DNA of 64,000 nt from Raphanus sativus (GCF_000801105.2 NC_079517.1:20593579-20657578), one strand, 5' to 3'. Positions 11,964 through 24,149 are shown, numbered from the stretch's first letter. The notes: generated by a model from the sequence alone, not told the origin. Translations and numbers: made by a program.

Positions 11964-12487
11964 TAGTGCTGGGAATTTGATTCATTATCCGCGGGCCCCG
12001 CCCCGTTTGACCCGCCGCGGGACGAGTGCGGGTCGAGTGATTTGAAAAAAATTGTTCGCGGGTGCGGGTGCGGGTCGAGTGATTTTAACGCGGGGCGGGT
12101 GCGGGTCGACCGAATTTAAACTGCGGGTACCCGCCAACCCGCAAAATTAAAAAAAAAAAAATTTTTTTTTTTAAAATATGATTTTTTTTAGTAAAAATTA
12201 TGTTTTTTATAATAAAAATAATAAAAAATACGAATATTTTTAAAAATTTAATTAAAATATATTATTTATATTATTTTTTAAAAAAATATTAATTAAAATA
12301 ATTATTTTTATTATTTTTTATATTACCCGCGGGTCCCGCGGGTTACCCGCTAATTTATGCGGGGCGGGGCGGGTCTTACATTTTTTAGATGCGGGTCAAG
12401 CGGGTCGAATTTTTGAATCGAAAAAATGAGTCGACCCGCAGCGGGGCGGGGCGGGTCGGGGCGGGTCGACCCGCAAACCCAGCACTA
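11964..12487. mobile_element. GC-rich hAT-type MITE, 524 bp
   Basis: Terminal inverted repeats tagtgctggg (11964) and cccagcacta (to 12487) are flanked by cacgtagg and cacatagg, an 8-bp TSD with one mismatch, as expected for hAT. The subterminal regions are rich in gcgggtcgg/cccgc repeats and the centre is nearly pure A/T. No coding sequence. This explains the local GC spike. Confidence 0.85.
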
Positions 12488-12669
12488 CACATAGGCCACT
12501 TTTACAGTTTTTGTTAACAATGTTGTTAGTTTCAAGGTTTATTATGTAAGCATAGTCTTTGGAAGTTTAAAGTGGAAGTACTTGTTACTTTGAAGGTTTT
12601 TCATGGGATTTTCCCGATATGTTTTTATGATTTATGTGGTCTTTGAAGAATAGTAAAGAAAAAAGAAAA

Positions 12670-12842
12670 CTAAAATTAAAGGCCCAATTAAAATTAGTAA
12701 ATAAAAAGGGAATTAAAAAATTATTATTGGAATATACATATAAATTTTTAATTCATTAAGAGTAATTCTGTAATTAACCACTTTAAAATTTAAAGTGAGT
12801 ATGACGCGTAGAAAATTAATTTTTCAAATAATATTATAGAGA
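12670..12842 (-). mobile_element. Helitron 5' terminus (minus), 3' end not found
   Basis: Minus strand from 12842 reads TCTCTATAATATTATTTGAA, preceded by A, then ttctacgcgtc. It closely matches the 5' end of the neighbouring Helitron at 13615, so the two belong to the same family. Its 3' end would lie to the left and may have been lost or displaced by the hAT MITE. Confidence 0.5.
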
Positions 12843-13042
12843 TTTTTTATCTAACATAATTAAATGAAAATTATAAAATAGTATTTGATAGTAGTTTTCC
12901 TTTTTCTAAATTCTAAACAAAAAATATTTGTAAATTTTTTTTTCAAATATTTCCTTAAAAATAAAAAATTTCTTGTTTAATAGCAAAATTTCTTTTAAAA
13001 AATTTCATAAACAAAAAATAACTACCAATACTTGCATCTATA

Positions 13043-13615
13043 GTAGGTGACTCTCCCGTGCTTATGCATGGATCTAAATATTTTTAAAATAAATATATTA
13101 TAATAATTGATTAATATTTTCTTTACAATTTAAATATTTTATAATTTATATTCTAATTTATATTAATAATAATAAATTTTATTAGATATGTGATTTTGTT
13201 TATGTAATTTATAGGGGGTTTAGTTATCACTTGAAAATTTAGATTGCATTTACTTCTTTGAATTCGAATATAATATGTTTTATTTTACTATTATTTTCTT
13301 GATATTAAAATTATTTTTAGGAACTTTTTTATATGAAATCACATTATATATAAATTTTTTCAAAAAAATATTTTTAAATATTTTTAAATTTGTATAATTT
13401 TCCTTTTTATTATATAAGTTAGCAGAAAATAATAAAAGGAAATTAAATTAGAATCTAATTAACAGACACTTATAATTAAAAGGAAAATAAATTTAATAAT
13501 AATAATTAAATTTAATATTTTTAATTCATTAAGAATGTCTCTGTAATTAACAATCGTGAGAATTAATTTAAGCGCGACACATAGAAAACTAACTTTTCAA
13601 ATAATATTATAGAGA
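13043..13615 (-). mobile_element. Short Helitron, about 570 bp
   Basis: 5' end on the minus strand at 13615 (A then TCTCTATAATATTATTTGAA). 3' end at 13043, with a weak hairpin (catgcataagcacggg) and terminal CTAC followed by T, a variant of the usual CTRR. A related 3' end occurs at 28308. Non-coding and AT-rich. Confidence 0.5.
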
Positions 13616-14893
13616 TATAGGATTAAGTTATCTCATATATATTTTACCAAACACAAGATTGGATACAAGAAAAATATTACTTATGTTTTTACTTATTGGG
13701 CAACACTAATTTTTCTTTACTAATTATCCTTGCAAAGTTATCATGCTGATATAATTGTGATAAACTGTCGTACATGAGTACATGTCACTATCTATCTAAA
13801 CTATTAAAGCTGAAGTACAAATAAAACTTAACCCTGAGTTTTCCTACATAATTACAATCCAATGCCATTGACCTTAAAAAACTGTCGTTTTAAAAGTTTT
13901 CTAAAAAAACCCTAAATAAATTGACGTCGTCACTCTCTACAAAATAGCCGTCGTCTCAGACCTTTGAATAGCCATGAATATTGATAAGGGAGAGCAACCA
14001 TAGATAAAGATGATGACTCGAGTAACCTCAGTAGCTGACATCTCCCCAGATTTTAGGATAACCTCAAGAGATCGAAGACGGTGTAAATCACCAACGAACA
14101 GATACTAAAGGAAGTTCCAGAGATTCAAGAGGCACACATCTTTCCGCACTCAAAGCAATTTGAGGACCAGATCCAGCTGCCATATTTGAGGGCCAGATTG
14201 ACTGAGCATTCCAACTTAATGCTAAGACATAGAGGTTTCTTTGGAGAACGTCCCATATTTTCTAAGGTCTAGATGCTATTTGCTGTTAAAGATTTCTTCC
14301 ATATATCTGCACTTTGATAGTTTGATGAATTATAACCAAACTGCTATGAAAAAGGATGTTTAGATAGCACTGATGTATGTCCATATGAAGGGTGGAAGTA
14401 TGTTTGCTAAGTCTGCATCAGACTTACGTACCACGTGTCCATGTATCTTGCTCTCTATACCAGCATGTATGAGGCTTTACCATTTGTGTTTATTGATGTG
14501 CTCATTCTTTTTAGCAAGAGTACATACGTATATATGAGTTATGAGGTCTGAGATGCCTATTTTTCTAACCCGTTTTACCATATGATTATTTTGTAGGGTC
14601 TGAGATATATCAAGAAATGTTAGCAAAAATGCTTGCAAAAAGTTTTGAGGCCAGATTGATGATCGCTGACTCTCTTTGTTGTTTGGGTAAATCTTATTTG
14701 CTCTTTACCTACTCTTTAACGTTGTTTAGTTATTAAAATAATTCATGTCAATTTGGTATTAAGTGATATTACTGTTTTTTTGTTCCAAAATAGCTTTAAA
14801 GCTATTTTATTTTTTTATTATTTTTTTTTTTTCAAAAAAAAAAATAGCTTTAAAGTTATCTTTGTCACAGTGTCAACTCTGCCATTGTTTTTA

Positions 14894-15900
14894 GGGAAAA
14901 TTGCCAATAGAGAACAAAAAAATAAGGGTGTTGTCCCTTTGGTATAAATTCATTTTTGTCCAATTTTTCTCTTTTCTACCCTTTGTATTTCTGAAAACTA
15001 ATGAAAAAAATACTTTTGTGAATCAAAAAAAAATTAAAAATATAAACAATTAATAAAACACCTATATACACAAGTTGGTTTTTTTTTTTTCAAAAAGTTA
15101 ATAAATAAAAATTTGAAAATACGTTCTACTAAAGGTAGAATGTGCCTTCTACGGAAAATGGTATAGTAGAAAGCGATTTCTAAAATAAACACGTTCATCT
15201 ACTATTTTTAGAACGTACATTCTACTATTTATTAATTTTCTAAAAAAGTGGAATGCGCATTCTACTAATTCTAAAGCTATCTACAAAGTCTATTTTTATT
15301 AAAAAAATTAAACTTTTTATTTTATTTTCCCTTTTTAAAACGTTTTAAATTAAATTTCTAAAAAATTCTTTTAGTTTAATGTGTTTAATAAAAAATTTAA
15401 ACAAACTTTATAAAATTTGTAAACTTTATAAAAATAAAAATAAAACTTTACAAAAAGTTATTAATAAAAAGTTTAAACAAACTTTATAAAAATAGATTTT
15501 AAATGTCTTTATTTTTATTAAAAATTTTGATAAAATTTAAAAGTTTACAAATATTTTAAACTTTTTATAAAAAATAAAACTTTGTAAACTGTTTTTATTA
15601 GGTTGATTTAACATTTTTTGTTAAAAGAAATTGTAAATTATTTTTATTTTTATTTTTATTAAGTTTTACAAAGTTTATTTTTATTAAAAAAATTCAAAAG
15701 TTTTTATTTTTATTTTCCCTTTTTAAGCATTTTTAATTATTATTTGTTTTAAATTATATCAGCTTAATGTGTTTAGTTAGATTAATCAAGGGTTAGTTTT
15801 GGGATTATGAAAGAAATTATACTAAAAGGACAACTAAATGATGGTTTTATACCATAAGGACAACCATGCTGAATTTTTGTTCCGTTTTGGCAATTTTCCC
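14894..15900. mobile_element. Non-autonomous MULE-type element, 1007 bp
   Basis: Inverted ends gggaaaattgccaa (14894) and ttggcaattttccc (to 15900) continue as imperfect inverted similarity for about 50 bases. The direct repeat ttgttttta flanks both sides exactly (14885-14893 and 15901-15909), a 9-bp TSD that indicates a Mutator-like transposase. The interior is A/T-rich with no gene and has internal repeated motifs around acgttctact/gcattctact (15120-15270). Confidence 0.85.
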
Positions 15901-16008
15901 TTGTTTTTATGAAGAATAGTAGCTAAGTTTGGTCGGTTACTCTAGGGAAATATAGAAAATATGTTACTTAAATGTATAGAAAATATATGATAACATGTGG
16001 TTCAACAT

Positions 16009-16166
16009 CAGGGCCGGCCTTGAGCCATGCGTAATGAAACATTTGCAATAGGTCCCCGAATTTTTTGAAGAAAATTACTTAGACATAAGCAAAAAAAAAA
16101 ATTTTAGTCCCCCAAATTTTTTTTTTACATAAACTAACAGGCCCCCAAAAATTCAGGGCCGGTCCA
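16009..16166. mobile_element. Small MITE, 158 bp
   Basis: Ends are imperfect inverted repeats around cagggccggccttga and its complement at ttcagggccggtcca. The flanks share gttcaacat (16000-16008 and 16167-16175), an 8-9 bp TSD. Probably hAT-derived. Non-coding. Confidence 0.7.
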
Positions 16167-17246
16167 GTTCAACATTGAGTTCCCAGACTTTTTCCAAGCA
16201 AGAAGTGTCAACAGCAACTTCTAAAACCTACACATTCAAAGCGCACGCAGTTGGCTTTTATTATATGAATGTCAACTTTCTTTGTTGTACCACTCATGTG
16301 TTACTGAGCAAACGCTTTTATCATTTTATATATCTACATTTATTTCTAACCCATCAATATATACTAGGTGTTTTCTTGCAAAATATACAGATATGAAAGT
16401 TTTAAGAATTTAAAAATTAAAATATTGTTACTTTTTAATTTTTTATCAACGATACTTTTTAAATTTTATTATTTTCTAACAATATTTAATTTTACATTTT
16501 TATTTAACTATATGTAAAAATTAAGATCAAATATTAAAAATTATTTAAAGTTATATTTAGTGATATAATTTAAAATTATAATTTAGGAAAGATTATATAT
16601 ATAATTTTTGGTAAAAATTTATTAAATCAAATTATTTAAAATTAAGAAAAAATATTAGGTATATAATTATTAAAAAGTGAAATTAAAATTATTTCTAAAA
16701 TTTGTAGAGAAACTATAGTATTGAGATTAGAAAATTATAGTTTTTAATTTTTTTAAAATGCATAAAATTTTGAAAATTGTCATAGTACAAAAGTTATATA
16801 ATAAAAATAAAATAAAATAATATTTCAAAAATTGTAAAATATTATTATATTTCTAATTTTTCCAATTATTATTATCTATTGTTAAACGAATGATGATTTA
16901 TGAGTTAAAATAATATAATTCTAAAATATTATTATATTTCTTTTCTACTATTATAATGATAGAATGTAGAAATAAAATGTAAAATAGAACAATTAAGATA
17001 AATTATCATTAGTTTAACAATGAATAATATAACAACATATAATTATTAAACAACATATAATTATAAATAATTATATAATTATGAAAACTAAATTAAATAA
17101 CATTTCAAAAATTTAAATTGTTTTGGTCAAATGTATTTAAAATATTATTATTTCTATTTCTATATATGTTGTTATATTATTCATTGTTAAACTAATGAAA
17201 TTTATCTTAATTGTTCTATTTTACATTTTATTTCTACATCCTATCA

Positions 17247-17247
<1 letters not shown>

Positions 17248-17285
<38 letters not shown>

Positions 17286-17307
17286 ATATATATATATATA
17301 TATATAC
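17248..17307. repeat. (AT)n microsatellite
   Basis: Two runs of AT dinucleotides separated by a short acaa interruption, about 60 bp, near the 3' end of the Helitron. Confidence 0.9.
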
Positions 17308-17567
17308 ACAAATCAACAAATGAAACAAGTGAAAATTTTAAAAAATTAATATAGTTGATGCACTTAAACCATAAAATCATATTAAATATTGGTAAGTGGT
17401 AAAATATATACCATTAAAAAAACTTGAATAGTGTAAAATTTAAGAGAACACCCGCGCGGGCGCGCGGATCAGAATCTAGTTATGCTTATATGTTTGTACA
17501 ATGACATGATTATTATGTCCTTATCTCTAATGGGTTTGTGTGTAGACACTGATAGGTTATAATGTAA

Positions 17568-17912
17568 CTTTGTTTTTTTCCGCTAAATTGTAAATATCAT
17601 ATAAATGAAAGAAAGATTTTACAAAGTAATTAAAGATCTTAGTTCTGAGCCACCTTGACAAAAAAAAAAAAAAAAAAAATAAGATGGATCAACACAAAAC
17701 CCTACAAGAATTAACTAAATTAATCTCATCTCAACCATAAGGCCATGAGAGACCTGAAAAGTTTGTTGTGTCTCCTGGAAGATATAATGTTTTCATCTCC
17801 CTATCAATTCCCTGAAACACAATGGATGGTGGCACTAAGTTCTGATTGTGGATCAAGTTGTTCATCTGCTTCCAAATGTGGTAGATAACTGTTTCCGCAG
17901 CAACCCTCCTCA
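17568..17912 (-). mobile_element. 5'-truncated LINE stub with 12-bp TSD
   Basis: The direct repeat gttataatgtaa lies at 17556-17567 and 17913-17924. Between them, on the minus strand, is a LINE 3' end: a decayed coding segment (AAETVIYHIWKQMNNLIHNQ, then FQGIDREMK) like the region after zf-RVT in plant LINEs, then a 3'UTR ending in a short A-rich tail (plus strand T-run near 17570-17579). Only 345 bp were copied. Internal A-run 17660-17680. Confidence 0.75.
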
Positions 17913-17924
17913 GTTATAATGTAA

Positions 17925-18990
17925 ATTGGTTACATCATTACTTTATTACGTTTATTTACATGTTTGTTAATATTCGAAAATCAGCAATGATTCTTATGAT
18001 TTCATGTGTTATCAAACAATCAAAACCATTGTGTCAGTGAGGTTTAGCTAGACACTTCTTATAATAACGAAAAACATAAAGCTTACGTTTAAAAAAATCA
18101 TATTTTTTTCTAAATTAAAGTGTTAACTAACTTTTAATGAGGAATAATCAAGGAAACAATGAATTTAGAAAGTTTTTTTTTAACACTGGATAAGTTCAAT
18201 TAAAAATGTATTATAGTACATCTTACTAGAAAGTGGGAAGCAGAATTTTTGAAAAAGAATAACAAACTTATAGGAATGAATTTTCTATTACTTAATAAGA
18301 AGGTAAATATTTTACTTTATATTTAATTTTTATATATTTTTATTATTAATATTTATTTGTTTATAATATAGGAAAATACAATTCAAGGTTATGTGCATCA
18401 ATCTCTTCTTGAAAATGGAGATAGATTACATGAAGAAAATCTAATTGAAATCTGTAAAGTCTTAGATTTTTTGATAAACTCTCTGAGAGAACAACAACTG
18501 CCTTTGTTGGACAAAAAAATTCTAAACTACCCCGAGAAAATTTTCGATTTTGAATCTAGGAAGATTTCACTTAACTGAAAGATACAACAAACGGTTTATT
18601 ATTGGAAAGGTAACTTTTCCATTCATGAATATTTCATCTCTTCATTTTTAAACTATTAGTATAATTCTATTAAGCAATTTTAATCTTATAATGACAAGTG
18701 TTTTGATCAAGATATATCAAGGTGCAATTTTTTTTAGCATCTCCTTAGACTATATTTATTTGAATTATGATTTTGATTCAGTTACAGCTTTTCAAAAATG
18801 CACTATTATATTTTTGGATGTTTATCTAATTAGCAGCCTAATTAGTTAAAAGGAATTTCAATAGATTAATTTTATTTATTTTTATATGTTTCAGCTATGA
18901 CAATGGTTGTTTGGTTACTCTTGCAGGTATAATTAAAAACCCTTCAGTAAATAATAAAATTTCTAGTGTCCAACATTTTATTAGTGATAT
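17925..18990 (+). pseudogene. RPA1-like OB-fold (DUF223-type) gene fragment
   Basis: A 62-codon open piece at 18372-18578 reads ENTIQGYVHQSLLENGDRL and onward, resembling the GxxIQAxVxKxL...EG start of plant RPA1-like/DUF223 domains that bind single-stranded DNA and are common in Helitron-rich regions. An acceptor-like aatatag precedes it. A later piece near 18895-18990 (GCLVTLAGIIKNPSVNNKIS) could belong to the next OB fold. The gene is incomplete and interrupted. 17925-18227 shows nothing. The family assignment is tentative. Confidence 0.4.
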
Positions 18991-19256
18991 TTAGATTTCA
19001 TCTCATCTGTTGTTCTTCATGTAGTATATCTATACCTAATTAATAATTTTTCATCATGTGCAATATTTAATTAAATTGTTGTGATATACAGTTATTTCTA
19101 ATATTTTCTAGACTTATAACTGAAGGAAAAAGCATTCATGTGTCCAGACAATTTGGAAGCGAACCAAAAACCGAGCGTCCATGCCGAAATGAAAAAATAG
19201 ACATGTTAATAACATTTTTCAACAAAAGATAGTTCCTAGCGCGGGTTCTATCGTAG

Positions 19257-19397
19257 TTATCAATTACATTACTGGTTAGGTTATAGCTCGTTGGAAAATA
19301 ATTTTGTGAATTCAAACCTGTAAACTCTTTCTCAGAGTCTTTTTCTATTATCAATTACATTACATACTACAGGTTATAGCTTGTTGGAAAATAATGC
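19257..19397 (+). repeat. Direct repeat at the left edge of an LTR
   Basis: The run from ttatcaattacattac through gttggaaaataat occurs at 19257-19301 and again at 19350-19397, about 93 bases apart. The second copy merges into the probable LTR start. Confidence 0.7.
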
Positions 19398-20615
19398 ATT
19401 TGGACAAGAATTTGGAGCAAAATAGATCATTTGGTCGAAATGTGCTGAAAAACTGATGAGGATCGATTGATCCACACCTGGGATCTATCGAACTGTTGTG
19501 GCTGGGATCAATCTATCTGGTGTTGCTAGGATAGGCCCATCCTTTTCATGAAAATAGCCTGATTCAAGGCAAGGATCGACCTATCCACACAACGTGGATC
19601 GTTCGGTTGGTGACACACAAGAGCACTTTCCATATTTGCAAAGTGATACGCTTTGAAGACCACTAAACCTAGGAAATCGACCATGTTTTGTTTTTTTTTT
19701 TGTTTTTTTTTTTTTTTTTTTTTTGCTTTTCTCTTTGTTCTTAAGGGCCAGAAAATTTGTGAGAGATTCTTGAGAGATTTGGACTCTTGGAGGAGATTTA
19801 TTCATGTACTCATTTGGAGAAGATTTTTTTATCCAGTTCTTTGTTTCAATACAATCATATTATTTTTTCTATTGAATCATTTTACTATTGTTCTTTGAGG
19901 ATGTGTGAGTAGTCTATTATAATAGACTGTATTGATCTAGCTGGGTTAAGCGGGTTTACAAAGGGGATTTCATGATCTATTGATCTAGAACAATCTATCA
20001 CTTTGCTTCTTTGTTTACTATTGTTTCTAAGGCTGTGAATTATCTGATCACCGTGCCTCAAAATTTTAATCTTTTAGTTCACTGAAAGTGTTGTTTGAAT
20101 TCCAGAACTAACAATAAGTGAGCAAGGCTTCTTTGACCAGCAGAAGCTGATGTTATTGCATCTTGTGAACTGATCATACCTGAGTAAAACGCATGTTTAC
20201 AATTTGAAATTCAGTAGAAGCTAGTAATTAGGATTCTGAAACATAGGGTGTTTAGTTTACAAAAAAAAAAAAAAAAAAAAACATAGGGTGTTACACGAAA
20301 GTAGGTTAACTTTACTATTGTGATTTGAGTTTGAGACATCGCTTCATTGATCCCATGTCTCCTTGTTTAATCAATATTGAAATGTAATCCCTAAGAATTC
20401 TCTATTACCAGAAATTTATCTAATTGTTTACAATCTTGAGTTTATTGCTTTTTCTACTTGTTTTTCTTTCTTTAATAAGAAACCGTAAAACAACAAACAA
20501 TTTCTCTTAATCACTTTAGCTAGTAACTTATCTTAAAACTCTACGCGTGGATCGCTGGTCATTATGAATTCGATCACGTATTACTAATGTGCACTTTACC
20601 GTGCACTTGCTGTCA
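19382..20615 (+). mobile_element. Probable Athila-type solo LTR
   Basis: Starts TGTTGGAAAATAATGCATTT and could end at ...ttgctgtca near 20615 (TG...CA), about 1.2 kb, the size of Athila LTRs. It contains repeated ggatcgattgatcc-like motifs, a long T-run (19689-19724) and a typical U5-like region with gtgcacttaccgtgcac. No primer-binding site, gag or pol follows, and no matching TSD was found. Both the lineage and the right border are tentative. Confidence 0.4.
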
Positions 20616-21194
20616 GATAATCGGTTAAAACCTAACCTATCATCAATACACCCAGCAATGTGTTTGGTTCAACCAATATCCAGCAGAGACTCTAAGACAA
20701 TGGAATATCTTTTGAGGTGAACAAGATTCAAGACCAAAAATTGATCTCTTCTCATGCTTTTCCCTTCTGTTTTAACTTCATAGACACGATGAAGACAGTT
20801 TAATGTTAAGTTGTATACGGTATAAAACCGTTCCCTTAACTCTTGGCAGAATAAATGGTGGGAGAAAATGACAACTTTATTCAGTAATATTAAACTGGAA
20901 ACAGACCATCCTAGTGAAAAATGGATGGCAAGATAGTAACAATTTTACATTAATGTCTATCATTTACCAAAATTACAGTCCCTGCTACAAAAAAAAATTG
21001 TTGAGAAAACTATATGTTATGTGCCATTTGCATTAGCTACTTGCTGCTAGTGTTTCAAGATTTCTCATTTGCCTCTGCTTTTGAACAGGAGAAATGTCGG
21101 TGTAAGAAATGGAGGTGTTTGCAGCATCAGCTCAGTATTCATAACTCTTTTGTGGCTTCAACTACTCGGGTTTGAAGGAGCCGAAACAGAGGCC
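20616..21194. other. 3' flank of the PTEN1 gene
   Basis: Moderately AT-rich sequence downstream (minus strand) of the phosphatase stop codon; about the last 200 bases probably include its 3'UTR. No other gene was recognised. Confidence 0.5.
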
Positions 21195-23343
21195 TCAAGG
21201 GAGACAAAGGTCATCTCGGGAAAGAAGCTTTCCTGATTTGGAACTAGCTGGAGTAAAAAGCAACTCCAAACTAAAGTCAGGACCAGATATTGATCTTCCA
21301 TTACCACCAACTTTATCTAGCTCTCCTATGGAAAACTGAATAAATAAAAACGGAGATTGATAAGCATGTCCAAGGAGAAAAAAATGGCTTGAATGCTTTG
21401 CAGAAGCTTACCTGAAGCAGTCCATTGGTTATAAAGGCTGTGTTGAAGCAAGTATAAAAGAGACGGCTTCCAATCATTTTCTGATAGAATGTGATGCGTA
21501 TATCTCCACTCACCTATCCAAGAACCATATACTTATCAAAGATCTGATCAAACATTGCCTGAAAGATTTATTTTTGTGACTCACTCTGACAGGTTTGTCA
21601 AAGTAGAAGTCAAGACATGTTTTCTCGTCGATGATAGAACTCTCTGTATCCATTTGAACAACAAGACGCGGTTCTTGTCTATTTGTTAGCACCTCTTCTT
21701 CTTCGGAATCACAGTTCATATGGGAATGAGATATATAATACCGTGGACTCAAGCTTCTAAAGTACCCTTTCTTGAATTGTCTACAACAACCTCTTGAAAG
21801 TTCTACAGATGGTGGATACAACTCATTGGGAACCTAACATCAGAAACAGAGTCAGCATTGGATTAAAGTGCGTATAACAAGAAGAAACCTAGTTTGTGAT
21901 GCATCAAAATGTTTATATCAAGCAAAACAGAGTCTACAAATCTACAATGCATCAGAACCTATGTATCGTGCAGAAACAAAGTCTATAATGCATTAAAGTA
22001 TATAAACGAAGTACATAATAGAGTCCGCTTTACATCAAAATGTATATCTCAAGCAGAAACACAGTTTACAGTGCATCCAAAAATAAACATTTCAAGCAGA
22101 AACAAACTCTAATATGCGTCAAAATGTATATATCAAGTATAAAAAAGTTTACAATGCGTCCAATATGAACATATCAAGCAGAAACATAATCTAATATGCA
22201 TCAAAATGTATATATTAAGTAAAATAGATTCTACAATGCGTCCAAAATGTATATTGGAAGAAGAAACATAGTTTACAATGCATCAAGATGTATATATCAA
22301 GCAAAAGCAGAGTCTACAATGCACCAAAATGTATACATCAAGCAGAGATAGAGTCTGCAGTGGATCAATATGTAGTTATTTTACCTCCTGAAGTTCTGAG
22401 ACCACAAAGAAGACAGAATCAACATTGACGGTATCGTAAAGTCTAATTCTCAGCAACTCTCTGCTATGTTCTTGAGGTAGTTTAACCTCTGGAGGTCTGT
22501 TTCCAATTCTTTTACCAAACGAGAGTAAATGTGACCAGTATTTCACATAACGACGCTGGCTAGGTATCGAGACCTGTAAAGGAAGAGATTAATGGTTTCT
22601 GTATTAAGATAAGCTTTCTCTATTCATAGAGGACTTACTCCATTATTGTTTGTGGTTCTTCTGTTTGCGTACATCTCTAGAGCTTCCTCAGCTGACATTC
22701 CACCATAGACAAGGTATGCTGACACCATTAGTCCTGTTCTGCCTTTTCCTGCCTGCAAAAGTTACATTAGATATGATATGGTTCATCAATGTGACAAAAA
22801 AAATTATTTGTAGAAATACCATGCAGTGCACCACTGCGATGTTTTTGGGATCTAATGAGAGCCAAGAATGAACACTTTGGCAGAAAAGTTGGATCATTTT
22901 AAGAGTTGGGACATGGTTGTCATCAAATGGGAATCTCTCCACGCGGCCGTAGAAGTTTTCTGGGTCATAACATTCTTCTATGCATAGGTTATAGACCTGG
23001 CCAAAACAAGATTTTTTTAATATGTTGATATAATTGGTAACAATTGATTATATGTCTTATTGACCTTGTAGTGATTATGATGTCGCATATCAAGCACAGA
23101 CTTGACTTGCCAAAGAGGGTTTCTATAAACTGCTCTCATTCGTTCGGCGGGAAAGGACATAGCCAACAATTTGTCGGAGATATAAGACATGTCGAGATCA
23201 TATCCACCCATGGTTAACCGTCTTCGTTTCTTGGACACCAAGTTACGTAGGTAAGAATTTGTGGTTAGGTAGGTCAGAATGTGAGGCCTTAGTTCTAGAG
23301 CTGATTTCTCTTTTCCAGGCCCTCTTGAGAGCTTTAGACCCAT
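21195..23343 (-). CDS. PTEN1: PTEN-type dual-specificity/lipid phosphatase, PTEN1 ortholog
   Basis: Seven exons, all in frame with GT-AG borders: 23343-23065, 22996-22820, 22752-22639, 22573-22385, 21833-21585, 21513-21412 and 21335-21195, giving 416 residues, close to the 412 I recall for Arabidopsis PTEN1. The enzyme removes phosphate from 3-phosphoinositides and phosphotyrosine; Arabidopsis PTEN1 is pollen-specific and needed for pollen maturation. The N-terminus has the PTEN-like GGYDLDMSYI. The catalytic P-loop HCMAGKGRTG spans residues 150-159 across the exon 2/3 junction, with nucleophile Cys151 and Arg157 intact. Residues about 215-400 form the C2-like membrane-binding domain (CLDFYFDKPVRVSGDI). 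The start is the first Met of the conserved MGLKLSRGP; an upstream in-frame ATG lies across a 5'UTR intron. No lesion was seen, so the gene is probably functional. Intron 4 holds a minisatellite. Confidence 0.93.
21897..22375 (-). repeat. 41-bp minisatellite in intron 4 of PTEN1
   Basis: About 11 tandem units of 39-43 bp with plus-strand consensus near tacaatgcatcaaaatgtat followed by atatcaagcagaaacagagtc. The units fill most of the 551-bp intron between exons 4 and 5. Adjacent units differ at several positions, so the array is not freshly expanded. Confidence 0.9.
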
Positions 23344-23470
23344 TCTGCAGGATGAAACATACAAATTAGGTTAGGCACCGTAGGTTGCAAAAGAAGGTAA
23401 AATGTTTTTTTTCCTTTTTTTCTTTACCTGGAAAAATGATTGTGAAGTTGAGGAATCGATTTTCAGGTTC
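23344..23470 (-). promoter_or_regulatory. PTEN1 5'UTR with a probable 83-bp intron
   Basis: On the minus strand a donor ccag/gtaaag at 23427 and an acceptor ctgcag at 23345 flank an intron ending one base before the ATG at 23343. This splice removes an upstream in-frame ATG at 23364. No clear TATA box was found upstream. Confidence 0.5.
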
Positions 23471-23793
23471 CCAATTTGAGGGAGATGGGAACCCGAGAAA
23501 GAAAGAAAGATAAGAGGTCGGAAGGCGAAACAAAACAGGGAAACTTTAAACTTTTTGGAGAAAAATGGGTTTTGTTTTACCTGAAGTGGAGAAAAATTAT
23601 CATACAAGGCAACGATGAACAACAAACCAATTCCATTTTTGGAGCTCCTGAAATTTAGCAAAGCACACTTTTAAATTTAGGTTGTTAGTTTTGGCGGATA
23701 TTTTTAAAAGGCATACCATAAGAATGATTACCTTGTTATCTCTCCTTTTTTAACACAACTTTATTTCATTCATTAAACCTTAACTTGTGGAAG

Positions 23794-24135
23794 TGATGCA
23801 GCAGCATCCTAGTAGCTTAAACAACAAGTTTCCTCTTTTGCTTATTTCTTTTTTACTTAGGGTTTATGGTTTGCCTTTTTACTAATAGTTTAAGGAATTT
23901 AATGATGGTTTAAGAGTTTTATATAAAGAATTTTAATGGTTTTTAGAGGATACACTTTTGATAATTAAAAAAGTAGCTTTTGCTTTATACCGTGAGAGAG
24001 ATTTGATTCAATTCATCTATTTCGAGAAGCATTGAACAAGATTTGATTAAATTCATCTTCTTCAGGAAGCAGGTCTCCAGGGATTTCAATTGAAATCACT
24101 AGATTGAGCTGAACTATTGTTCTTACCCGCCATCA
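23794..24135 (+). mobile_element. 5' LTR of a Ty3/gypsy element
   Basis: Begins TGATGCAGCAGC and ends GCCATCA, with inverted TGATG/CATCA tips, 342 bp. It contains a TATA-like tttatataaag near 23921-23931 and lies immediately upstream of a primer-binding site. It starts 451 bp upstream of the divergent PTEN1 start codon. Confidence 0.6.
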
Positions 24136-24138
24136 GGT

Positions 24139-24149
24139 TGGTATTAGAG
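24139..24149 (+). other. Retrotransposon primer-binding site
   Basis: tggtattagag, three bases after the LTR, is a mutated form of TGGTATCAGAG, complementary to the 3' end of initiator tRNA-Met. Confidence 0.6.

Larger units (their letters stand above)
13795..17479 (+). mobile_element. Non-autonomous Helitron, 3.7 kb, with nested insertions
   Basis: 5' end A then TCTAAACTATTAAAGCTGAA at 13795. 3' end with hairpin cccgcgcgggcgcgcgg (about 17452-17468), spacer and CTAG at 17476-17479, followed by T. The 5' end is close to the terminus at 40249. It contains two nested elements (14894-15900, 16009-16166), an AT microsatellite and gene-like debris at about 14100-14280 (reading EIQEAHIFPHSKQFEDQIQL), perhaps a captured exon that I do not recognise. 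No replicase. Confidence 0.55.

Noticed and set aside
11990..12480. CpG island or promoter suggested by the GC spike
   Set aside because: The spike is symmetrical subterminal sequence of a MITE with inverted ends and an 8-bp TSD.
19225..19262. Possible Helitron 3' end (cctagcgcgggttctatcgtagt)
   Set aside because: The stem is poor, the final CTRR is absent and no 5' partner was found.
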